Shown: piece after piece, positions 23,821 through 31,216 of the stretch
How the letters are laid out: every line of letters starts with the position of its first letter
Numbering within the stretch: position 1 is the first letter of the stretch
Assembly (NCBI RefSeq): GCF_001636295.1
Contig: NZ_CP014209.1
Span: forward strand, 1,736,001 to 1,800,000
Source: Isoptericola dokdonensis DS-3
Lineage (GTDB): Bacteria > Actinomycetota > Actinomycetes > Actinomycetales > Cellulomonadaceae
Direction: 5' to 3'
Length of the DNA: 64,000 bases
Translations under genes and position numbers: made by a program
Notes under the pieces: generated by a model
Seen by the model: the letters and a program-made list of their open reading frames with translations, nothing else
Database searches by the model: none
What the model was told of the DNA's origin: nothing

Positions 23821-24810
23821 ATGAGCACGAACCGAACGACGCTGCGCCGTCGGGCCACGGCCATGGCCGTCGCCGGGGCGCTCCTGCTGCTGCCCGGGTG
23901 CGCCGCGCTGTCCGAGCTGACCGGCGACGGTGGCACCACGACCTCCCCGAGCCCCGAGGCGGCGTCCGCGGAGCCGTCGGCCGCACCGTCCTCCGAGGCC
24001 CCGAGCCCCCGCGCCGAGCCCTCCGCGAGCGCGTCGCCGAGCGTCACCGCGGAGCCCTCCGCGAGCGCGTCACCGAGCCCGTCCGCCTCGCCGTCGGCGT
24101 CACCGTCGACCACCCCGCCGACCGACGACGGCGCCGCCGAGGCCGAGGACGGCGAGGGCGACGACACGAAGGACAAGGACAAAGCGAAGGAGACGGCGGA
24201 GCCGGAGCCGGAGTACCTGGAGGTCGGTTCCTCCGGCACCGAGGTCACCGCGCTCCAGGAGCGTCTCCAGGACCTCGGCTACTACCTGCCGTCCGTCGAC
24301 GGCTCGTTCGGCCCCATGACGCAGCAGGCCGTGTGGGCCCTGCAGAAGGCCGCGGGGCTGTACCGGGACGGCGTCGTCGGCCCGAAGACGGAGCAGGCGC
24401 TGGCCGACGGCGTGCGGCCGGGCGCGGAGTCGTCGTCGGGCAAGGTCGTGGAGATCGACCTGGACCGCCAGCTCATCAAGGCCGTCGAGGACGGCGAGGT
24501 GGTGCGGACGATCAACGCGTCGTCCGGCAACGGCGAGTCGTACGAGGCGCTCGGCCGCACCTACACCGCCACGACACCGCGCGGCACGTACGCCGTCTAC
24601 ATGGAGCGCGACTACCTGCACGAGTCCACGCTCGAGCTGGGGTCGATGTACCGGCCCAAGTACTTCACCGGCGGCATCGCCGTGCACGGGTCCGGGTCGA
24701 TCCCGCCCTATCCCGCGTCCCACGGGTGCATCCGGGTGTCGAACTCGGCCATGGACTGGCTGTGGGACACCTGGGGCGTGCCGAAGGGTACGACCGTCGT
24801 CGTCTACTGA
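23821..24810 (+). CDS. L,D-transpeptidase lipoprotein with peptidoglycan-binding domain
   Basis: A 329-aa exported lipoprotein that should cross-link or anchor peptidoglycan. A signal peptide ends in the lipobox LLPGC (Cys-27). A long Ser/Pro/Ala/Glu-rich linker follows to about 135, then a PG_binding_1 domain (VGSSGTEVTALQERLQDLGYY...FGPMTQQAVWALQ) and a YkuD domain with the catalytic SHGCIRVSN (Cys near 303). The ATG at 23821 has GGAGAGG upstream. It converges on murB with no gap: its TGA is followed immediately by the murB stop. The linker uses repeated Ser/Pro codons and probably spans the cell wall. Confidence 0.93.
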   Translation: MSTNRTTLRRRATAMAVAGALLLLPGCAALSELTGDGGTTTSPSPEAASAEPSAAPSSEAPSPRAEPSASASPSVTAEPSASASPSPSASPSASPSTTPPTDDGAAEAEDGEGDDTKDKDKAKETAEPEPEYLEVGSSGTEVTALQERLQDLGYYLPSVDGSFGPMTQQAVWALQKAAGLYRDGVVGPKTEQALADGVRPGAESSSGKVVEIDLDRQLIKAVEDGEVVRTINASSGNGESYEALGRTYTATTPRGTYAVYMERDYLHESTLELGSMYRPKYFTGGIAVHGSGSIPPYPASHGCIRVSNSAMDWLWDTWGVPKGTTVVVY

Positions 24811-26025
24811 TCAGAGCGCGAGGCCGACCAGCACCGGCTCCGGCTCCAGCTCGACGCCGAACCGGTCGCGCACGCCGTCGCGCACCGCCCGCGCGAGCGT
24901 CACGACGTCCTGCGCGGTCGCGCCGCCCCGGTTGGTCAGGGCGAGGGTGTGGCGGGTCGACAGCCGCGCCGGCGAGTGCTCCCCCGCGACGCCGAACCCC
25001 TTGGTGAACCCGGCACGCTCGATCAGCCACGCGGCGCTGGTCTTGACGAGCGACGGGTCGACGGCACCCAGGCTCGGGCCCACCGTCGACTCCGGCACGG
25101 ACGAGCGCACCGGGTAGCGGGGGGCGTCCTCCGGCAGCGTGGCGGCGTCGTCCGCCGAGACGATCGGGTTGGTGAAGAACGACCCGGCCGACCAGCGGTC
25201 GTGGTCCGGTGCCGCTGCTCCCCCGACGCCGTCGAGCAGCATCCCCTTGCCGCCGCGCAGCTCCAGGACGGCGGCGCGGACGTCGGCCGACGGCGCCCGC
25301 TGCCCGACCTCGATGCCGAGGGTGCGGGCCAGCTCGCCATAGCCGATCGGCGCCGACAGCGAGCCGAGCCGCATCTGGAGGTTCACCTCGAGCACGACGT
25401 ATCGCGGCGTCGGGTACCAGAGGTCGGCACCGCCCGCCGTGCCGGCTGCCCGCATCGTGCGCTTGAGCACGCTGGTGCGGTAGCCGAATCCGAGCTCGGA
25501 CAGCGTGAGGGTCTTGCGCTGCCCGGTCGCGCGGTCCCAGGTGCGCACGGACGCGACGACGCCGGACACCTCCTGGCCGTAGGCGCCGATGTTCTGCACG
25601 GGCGCGGCCCCGAGGGTGCCCGGGATGCCGGACAGCGCCTCGACGCCCACCCACTCGTTCGCCACGGCCTGCTCGACGAACGCGTCCCAGTCCTGCCCCG
25701 CGGGCAGGGACAGGCTCGCCCCGCCGCACGCGCCGTCGGTGCCGCAGGAGTCCGCGAGGTCGGCGTCGAGCCCCTGCCGGACGTCCCGCACGACGACGCC
25801 GTCGAACCCGGCGTCCGCGACGAGCAGGTTCGACCCCCCGCCCACGACGAGCAGCGGCGCGCCGGCGTCGTCGGCGGCCCGGACGGCGTCGATCAGCTCC
25901 GCCTCGGTGGTCGCCTCGACGTACTCCCCGACCGGCCCGCCCACGCGCAGCGTCGTCAGCTCGGCGAGGGTCGGCGCGGGGGCGTCGTCGGCGGGGGTGG
26001 AGGTCTGCTGGGCGGTCTGGCTCAC
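24811..26025 (-). CDS. murB: UDP-N-acetylenolpyruvoylglucosamine reductase
   Basis: MurB (404 aa) reduces UDP-GlcNAc-enolpyruvate to UDP-MurNAc with FAD and NADPH, the second committed step of peptidoglycan synthesis. It is the E. coli-like (type I) form. The FAD-binding region has VVGGGSNLLVAD and ALSGIPGTLGAAPVQNIGAYGQE; the proton-donor Ser is in AGSFFTNP and the Arg in FGYRTSVLK. The C-terminal extension includes SAAWLIERAGF. The GTG at 26025-26023 gives MSQTAQQTSTP; upstream in-frame codons have no family similarity. It is the only cell-wall gene near the secE-nusG backbone. Confidence 0.95.
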   Translation of the reverse strand: MSQTAQQTSTPADDAPAPTLAELTTLRVGGPVGEYVEATTEAELIDAVRAADDAGAPLLVVGGGSNLLVADAGFDGVVVRDVRQGLDADLADSCGTDGACGGASLSLPAGQDWDAFVEQAVANEWVGVEALSGIPGTLGAAPVQNIGAYGQEVSGVVASVRTWDRATGQRKTLTLSELGFGYRTSVLKRTMRAAGTAGGADLWYPTPRYVVLEVNLQMRLGSLSAPIGYGELARTLGIEVGQRAPSADVRAAVLELRGGKGMLLDGVGGAAAPDHDRWSAGSFFTNPIVSADDAATLPEDAPRYPVRSSVPESTVGPSLGAVDPSLVKTSAAWLIERAGFTKGFGVAGEHSPARLSTRHTLALTNRGGATAQDVVTLARAVRDGVRDRFGVELEPEPVLVGLAL

Positions 26026-26053
26026 CCGTCCAGCGTAGACGGCCCGCGCCGGC

Positions 26054-27313
26054 TCACCGGGTCTGCGTCTGCGGCAGCGGGCGGGCGGCCCCCGCCACGA
26101 GGATCCCGACGGCGACGGGCAGCGCGAGCACGAGCAGCGCGAGGCGGTAGCCGGTGACCTCGGCAAGGAACCCGATGAGCGCCGGGCCGACGAAGAACGC
26201 CGAGTAGCCGATCGTGGAGACGACGGCGACGCGCAGCGCGGCCCGCTGCGGGTCGTCGGAGGCGGCGGACATGCCCATCGGGAAGCCGAGCCCGGCTCCC
26301 GCGCCCCACAGGGCGACGCCGACGAGGGCGACGGGCAGGTTCGGCACCAGGGCGAACGTGGTCACGCCGACGATCGCCGCGACGCCGCTGACCCGCAGGA
26401 CGAGGACGCGGCCGTACCGGTCGATGAGCGCCGTCCCGCCGAGCCGGGTGACGGTCATCGCGACGAGGAACACCGCGAGCGCCAGCGCGCCGATGCCGTC
26501 GCCGGTCTCGAAGCCGTCGACGGTGGCGAGGCCGACCCAGTCGTTGGCGGCGCCCTCGGTGAGCGCGGCCGCCATGACGACGAGGCCGATGAGCAGGGTG
26601 CGCGGCTCGCGCCAGGTGGCCAGGGTGTCCTTCAGGGAGTGCCCGTGGGACGGCTCGACGGCGGTGGCGGGGTCGGCGACGGCGTCCTGGGCGCCCGCGA
26701 TCGACGTCTGCGGTCCGGCGTCCCGGGCGGGCAGGAACGCGCGCACGCAGAGCAGGACGGCGACCGCGTCGACGACCTGGACGGTGAGCAGGTGCGGGGT
26801 GAGGGGCACCTGCGCCCAGGCGGCGAGCGCCCCGACGCCGGCCCCGGCGACGGTGCCGAGGGAGAACGCGGCGTGGAAGCGCGGCATGATCGCCCTGCCG
26901 AGCCGCTGCTCGACCACGGCGCCCTCGAGGTTCATGGCGGCGTCCCACACCCCGACGCCGATGCCGGCGAGGAACAGGCCGACGCGCACCCAGACGTGCT
27001 CCCCGGCGTCGACGCCGAAGCAGGCGACGGCGAACCCGACGGAGGAGATGACGGCGAACGCGAGCACGGTGCGGGCCGCGCCGAGGCGGGAGCTGATCAT
27101 CCCGGACAGCGGCAGGGCGCAGATCGACCCGATGGAGGCGGTGAGGAGCAGCAGGCCCATCTGCCCCTCGGAGTACCCGAGGCCGTCGCGCACCGCCGGG
27201 ATGCGGGAGGCCCAGGTGGCCATGCCGAAGCCTGCCGCGATGAAGACGCCGAAGACCGCCCAGGTGGCGGCGCGCAGCCGACGGGCGTCGAGCCCGGGTT
27301 CCGTGGTGTTCAC
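26054..27313 (-). CDS. MFS transporter
   Basis: A 419-aa major facilitator with about 12 membrane helices in two halves joined by a loop near 195-225. It shows the short loop SSRLGAARTVLA after helix 2 and DRYGRVLVLR at the equivalent place in the second half. Similarity to sugar or drug MFS proteins is general, so the substrate is unknown. The GTG start at 27313-27311 has a predicted promoter, TTGACG-N17-GATCTT. It is divergent from a LacI-family regulator whose presumed operator overlaps that -35 box, suggesting a sugar-type inducer. Confidence 0.88.
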   Translation of the reverse strand: MNTTEPGLDARRLRAATWAVFGVFIAAGFGMATWASRIPAVRDGLGYSEGQMGLLLLTASIGSICALPLSGMISSRLGAARTVLAFAVISSVGFAVACFGVDAGEHVWVRVGLFLAGIGVGVWDAAMNLEGAVVEQRLGRAIMPRFHAAFSLGTVAGAGVGALAAWAQVPLTPHLLTVQVVDAVAVLLCVRAFLPARDAGPQTSIAGAQDAVADPATAVEPSHGHSLKDTLATWREPRTLLIGLVVMAAALTEGAANDWVGLATVDGFETGDGIGALALAVFLVAMTVTRLGGTALIDRYGRVLVLRVSGVAAIVGVTTFALVPNLPVALVGVALWGAGAGLGFPMGMSAASDDPQRAALRVAVVSTIGYSAFFVGPALIGFLAEVTGYRLALLVLALPVAVGILVAGAARPLPQTQTR

Positions 27314-27319
27314 GCGACG

Positions 27320-27348
27320 AAGATCCCTGGTCCGCCGCGGATCGTCAA
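27320..27348 (-). promoter_or_regulatory. Predicted promoter of the MFS gene
   Basis: TTGACG (27343-27348), a 17-base spacer and GATCTT (27320-27325) on the minus strand, with the GTG start seven bases further on. Confidence 0.45.
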
Positions 27349-27358
27349 ATCGTTTCGA
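27345..27358. promoter_or_regulatory. Candidate LacI-family operator
   Basis: TCAAATCGTTTCGA is an imperfect palindrome (five of seven positions match) with the central CG that LacI-family operators carry. It overlaps the MFS -35 box in the divergent promoter region. Binding is inferred. Confidence 0.45.
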
Positions 27359-27406
27359 TCGCCCATCGCCGGTAGGCTGTCGCCACCTCGGCAGGAAGGA
27401 ACCTCG

Positions 27407-28483
27407 TTGGGACGCACCCCGGGCGCCCGCCCGACCCTCGCGAAGGTCGCCGAACGGGCCGGCGTGTCCGTCTCGACGGCGTCGCTCGCGTTCTCCGGCT
27501 CCGGCCCCATCACCCCGGAGACCCGCGACAAGGTGCTCGCCGCCGCGTCCGAGCTCGGGTACACCGGCCCCAACCCGCTCGGCCGCCAGCTGCGCCGCGG
27601 CCGGTCCGGGATCGTCGGCGTCGTCATCGGGGACCAGCCCGGCCGGGCGTTCCGCGACCCCGTCGCCGTGCAGGTCCTCGACGGGCTCGTCGACGTCCTC
27701 GGCACCGACGGCCTGGGCGTCCTGCTCATCCCCGGGGTGCGCGACGGCGACACCGTCGACCCGCTGCTGGAGTCGGCGGGGATGGACGTCGCGGTGCTCG
27801 TGTGGGGCGCGCTCAGCGACGACCCCACCCTGGGAGCGCTCCAGCGCCGCAACGTCCCCGTCGTCATCGGCGAGGGACGTGCCGTCGAGGGGGCGCCCCT
27901 CGTCGCGCTGGAGGACAGGTCCGGCACCGCGGAGGCCGTCCGCCACCTGCGCGAGCTCGGGCACACCCGCATCGCCGAGATCGCCCTGCCGTTCGACCAG
28001 CACGAACGCTCCGGCCCCGTCGACGCCGCCCGCCTCGCCCAGGCCGACCGCACCCCGACGGTCAACCGGCTCGCGGGCGTCCGCGACGAGATCGAGCCCG
28101 TGCTCACCTGGGAGTGCCCCGCCTCCCTGGTCGAGCACGGCCGCGACGCCGCCACCGAGATCCTCGGCACCTGGGTCCCCGCGTCCGAACGGCCCACCGC
28201 GATCGTCGCGCACTCCGACCTGCTCGCCGCCGGTGCCGTCATCGGCGCCCGCGAGCTCGGACTGCGCATCCCCGAGGACGTCTCCGTCGCCGGGTTCGAC
28301 GGCCTCGACCTGCCGTGGCTCTCCCCCGACGTCCTCACCAGCGTCCACCAGCCGCTGCGCGAGAAGGGTGCCGCGCTCGGCCGCGCCGTCATCGACCTCC
28401 TCGCCGGCGAGGACCCGGTCACGATCACCCTGCCCGTCGGGCTGATCCCGGGGACGACGACGGGGCCCGTCCCCACGCTCTGA
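27407..28483 (+). CDS. LacI-family transcriptional regulator
   Basis: A 358-aa repressor-type protein. The N-terminal helix-turn-helix reads PTLAKVAERAGVSVSTASLAFSG, with the LacI hinge following (ASELGYTGPNPLGRQLRRG). The periplasmic-binding-like effector domain includes TAIVAHSDLLAAGAVIGARELGLRIPEDVSVAGFDG near the C-terminus. The start is TTG at 27407 with AGGAAGGA upstream. It probably represses the divergent MFS gene in response to a small sugar or nucleoside (inference). It ends 13 bases from the convergent GNAT gene. Confidence 0.92.
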   Translation: MGRTPGARPTLAKVAERAGVSVSTASLAFSGSGPITPETRDKVLAAASELGYTGPNPLGRQLRRGRSGIVGVVIGDQPGRAFRDPVAVQVLDGLVDVLGTDGLGVLLIPGVRDGDTVDPLLESAGMDVAVLVWGALSDDPTLGALQRRNVPVVIGEGRAVEGAPLVALEDRSGTAEAVRHLRELGHTRIAEIALPFDQHERSGPVDAARLAQADRTPTVNRLAGVRDEIEPVLTWECPASLVEHGRDAATEILGTWVPASERPTAIVAHSDLLAAGAVIGARELGLRIPEDVSVAGFDGLDLPWLSPDVLTSVHQPLREKGAALGRAVIDLLAGEDPVTITLPVGLIPGTTTGPVPTL

Positions 28484-28490
28484 CCCGCGT

Positions 28491-28504
28491 CGCGAGTCAG
28501 CGCA
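28491..28504 (-). repeat. Single copy of the 14-bp dispersed motif
   Basis: TGCGCTGACTCGCG on the minus strand. Its TGA is the stop codon of the GNAT gene that ends the siderophore operon. The same 14-mer forms 20-bp-period arrays at 36724-36777, 36921-37094 and 39096-39149. Confidence 0.8.
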
Positions 28505-29093
28505 CGACGGCGGCGGAGAAGATCTGCTCGGCCCGTTCGCGGCTGCAGAACGCCAGGACGGCGTCCTTGCGGCCGTAGGCGGAGTCGAAGGAGATCTCCC
28601 CGGCGAGCTCGAACCCGCTCGCGGCGATCCGGGCGACGGCGGCGCGGTGACGGGCGTCGGGTTCGGCCACGAGGCGCTCCACGGCGGGCGGCGCGAAGGC
28701 GAAGGCGAGCATCGCCGGGCCCAGCACCGTCCACGGCACGGCCTCGGAGCCGCGGAAGAAGTGCACGCCGAGGTCGCCGGGGCGGGCGTCGTAGGCGGCG
28801 GCGACCGGGTCGTCCTCGGGGTGGTAGAGCTGCGCGAGGGCCACGGGCTCGCCGTCCGCGCGCACGAGGTAGGCGCGGTGGGTGGGCAGCGACTCCACGA
28901 ACTCGTAGGTCTCGCGCAGCTCGTCCCGGGTGAGGCCGTCCAGCCCCCAGAAGCCCGCGTGGGGCCGTGTCACCCAGCCGTGCAGGACGTCGAGGTCCGC
29001 CACCGGGTCGAGCACGTGCGCGGTGAGGCCGGACCCGACGTCCGACCGCCACACCTCCGCGCCGCGTTCCCCCTCGAGCAGCCGGTCCGTCAT
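28497..29093 (-). CDS. GNAT acyltransferase of the siderophore operon
   Basis: A 198-aa acyltransferase of the IucB/AlcB/MbtK-like group that acylates hydroxylated amines for hydroxamate siderophores. The fold is visible from TAHVLDPVADLDVLHGWVTRPHAGFWGLDG through YLVRADGEPVALAQLYHPEDDPV and GDLGVHFFRG to DARHRAAVARIAASGFELAGEISF. The ATG at 29093-29091 has GGGAGG upstream and overlaps the stop of the acylase gene (ATGA). It is last in the five-gene operon. A second GNAT domain is fused to the synthetase, so the two may add different acyl groups (acetyl versus succinyl; inference). Confidence 0.82.
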   Translation of the reverse strand: MTDRLLEGERGAEVWRSDVGSGLTAHVLDPVADLDVLHGWVTRPHAGFWGLDGLTRDELRETYEFVESLPTHRAYLVRADGEPVALAQLYHPEDDPVAAAYDARPGDLGVHFFRGSEAVPWTVLGPAMLAFAFAPPAVERLVAEPDARHRAAVARIAASGFELAGEISFDSAYGRKDAVLAFCSRERAEQIFSAAVVR

Positions 29094-31216
29094 GGTGCCT
29101 CCCAGGTCTCGGGGCGCAGGCGCGCCCAGTCGGTCTCGATCTCGTCGGTGCCGGCGGCCGCCCAGCGGGCGTGCTGGTCGGCGTGGTGCTCCGAGCGCGG
29201 GTCGCCGCTCGCCCCGAACGGGACGCCCCAGCGGCTGCGACGGCGGTCGGCGAGGTCCCACACCCAGCGGGCGACGCTCCCCCGCCACGACACGGTGGAC
29301 ACTCCGGGGACGCCGCCGGTGCAGCACACGGTGTCCGCCGAGCCGCCGACGGCGACCCGGCGCGCGGGCGCCACGCCCGGGACCTGCTCGCGGGGCACGC
29401 CGGTGGCGTCGACCAGGGCGTGCCACGGCACGACGGGGTGCAGCTCTCCCCAGGTGGCACTGCTGCCCGCCACCTCGGCGAGCGCCGCCGCGGCCTCGGC
29501 GGGGCCGTCGAGCGGTAGCCGTCCGGCGGCGCCGGCGGCGAGCAGCGCCGGCAGCCGCAGCCCGACGTTCGCCGCGACGTCCAGCCACGGCGCGAGGACG
29601 ACGGGCAGCCCGTGCGGCGCGTGCAGCGGGGCGAGGGCGGGGTGCGCGGCGACGCGGCGCACCAGCGCGTCGCGCCAGCAGGCGAACAGCGCGGCGTCGC
29701 GGGAGTCCGCCGCCATGCGGGCGCCGTCGGCGGCCCAGGCCCGCAGCCGCAGCGCGGCGGGTGCGAGCGCGGGGTCGGTGACGTCGCGCAGCAGGTCGAC
29801 GAGGGCCGCGGCGCCCGCGTCCGCGACGTCGGCGTGCACCCGCTGCTGGGTGGGCGGCCCCTCGCCGCCGCCGGGCGCGTCCGCGAGCAGCGCCCGGATG
29901 CGCGGGCCGCGGTGCGGCGCGTAGGCGAGCCCGAGGTCGGGGACCCGCTGTGTCTCGTCGGGACCTTCGGGTGCGTCGTTCGCGTCGACGGCGACGTCGG
30001 CCACGGGTGTTGCCGTGGCCGGCTGCCGCCACACGGGCGGCTCCCCGTGCGGCCGGACCACGTGGGGCAGCACCCGCTCCGACCGCGCACGCCGGGGCAC
30101 CCTGCCGGCGGTGAGGCTGAGCACCGTGCCGGTCGAGTCGGCGGTGAGGACCCGGTTGACCGGGTCGACCCAGCCGCCGAACGCGGCGGCGACGTCGTGC
30201 GCCGTCCGCGAGCGCAGGAGCTGCCGCCACGACGCCACCCCGAGGTCGGCGTCCACCCGGACCGGCCAGCGCAGCGCGTGCCGGTCGGTGACGAGCGGGC
30301 CGCGCGCCGTCTCGGTCCAGGCGACGTCCACCGGGTCGGCGCCACGCACGGGCACCACCTCGACGCCGTGCGCGGCGCCCTCCAGCGTGGCGGGCGACTC
30401 CGTGAACACCTCGACGTGGTGCGCCATCGCGTTGGTGATGCCCCACGCGACCGACCCCTCGGCGTCCGGGCCCGCGCCGTCGTGCATCGCGTGACCGTCG
30501 TGCGCCGCGTGGCCGAAGTGCAGCACGCCCGGCACACCGGGGAACGCGAGACCGACGACGTCGTACGCGTCGCACGCGAGGCGGACCTGCTGGTAGATCC
30601 CCGGCAGCTCGAGGAGCCGGTGCGGGTCGCCCGCGAGCAGCGGCTTCCCCGAGGACGTCCGTGCCCCGGCCAGCGCCCACGCGTTCGAGCCGGACGACGC
30701 GCCGTCCGGCGTACCGATCAGCGGGTGGTCGGGCCCGAGGGTGCGGGCGACGTGCTCGCGCCACAGCAGCCCGGGCCAGCCGCTGAACAGCACGTGGTTC
30801 ACGCAGAACACCCCCAGCGGCGCCCAGTCCGGCCACGGGGTGTGCTGGACCGGCCCGCCGGGTGACCGGTCGAGGAGCTGCATCTCGGGGACGTCCCGGC
30901 CGCCGTCGACCAGCCCCGCGTTCACCCCCGCGGTGTACGCCGCGAGCCAGTCGCGCTCCGGGCCCGCGAGCGCCGCGTGCACCCGCCGAGCGGTGTCCGC
31001 GAGGCGGACGCGCACCGCGAACCGGTCCCACTCCAGCCCGCCCGGGCCGAACCGGGCGGCCAGCCGCCCCTCGGCGCGCCAGCGGTCCGTCTCGACCTGC
31101 CAGCCGCGGTCCCGAGCGGTCACGTAGCCCTGCCCGTAGGCGAGGTCGAGCTCGTCCGCGGCGCGCACGTGCGGCACGCCGAGCCCGTCCCGGAACACCT
31201 CGAACGGACGCGTCAC
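29090..31216 (-). CDS. Penicillin-acylase-family Ntn hydrolase
   Basis: A 708-aa protein of the penicillin G acylase family, which self-cleaves to expose an N-terminal Ser nucleophile. The expected site is in SSGSNAWALAGARTSSGKPLLAGDPH (SNAW, near residue 177), and the N-terminal chain begins FEVFRDGLGVPHVRAADELDLAYGQGYVTARDR. No signal peptide is visible, unlike classical periplasmic acylases, so it may act in the cytoplasm. The GTG start overlaps the synthetase stop (GTGA). Inside a siderophore operon it could hydrolyse or transfer acyl groups on hydroxamates or open the siderophore for iron release. I recall such genes in some des clusters but cannot verify this here. Confidence 0.85.
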   Translation of the reverse strand: MTRPFEVFRDGLGVPHVRAADELDLAYGQGYVTARDRGWQVETDRWRAEGRLAARFGPGGLEWDRFAVRVRLADTARRVHAALAGPERDWLAAYTAGVNAGLVDGGRDVPEMQLLDRSPGGPVQHTPWPDWAPLGVFCVNHVLFSGWPGLLWREHVARTLGPDHPLIGTPDGASSGSNAWALAGARTSSGKPLLAGDPHRLLELPGIYQQVRLACDAYDVVGLAFPGVPGVLHFGHAAHDGHAMHDGAGPDAEGSVAWGITNAMAHHVEVFTESPATLEGAAHGVEVVPVRGADPVDVAWTETARGPLVTDRHALRWPVRVDADLGVASWRQLLRSRTAHDVAAAFGGWVDPVNRVLTADSTGTVLSLTAGRVPRRARSERVLPHVVRPHGEPPVWRQPATATPVADVAVDANDAPEGPDETQRVPDLGLAYAPHRGPRIRALLADAPGGGEGPPTQQRVHADVADAGAAALVDLLRDVTDPALAPAALRLRAWAADGARMAADSRDAALFACWRDALVRRVAAHPALAPLHAPHGLPVVLAPWLDVAANVGLRLPALLAAGAAGRLPLDGPAEAAAALAEVAGSSATWGELHPVVPWHALVDATGVPREQVPGVAPARRVAVGGSADTVCCTGGVPGVSTVSWRGSVARWVWDLADRRRSRWGVPFGASGDPRSEHHADQHARWAAAGTDEIETDWARLRPETWEAP

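Noticed and set aside
26054..27313. MFS gene as the siderophore exporter
   Set aside because: It is divergent from a LacI-type regulator with its own operator, is separated from the siderophore operon by that regulator, and has no iron box.
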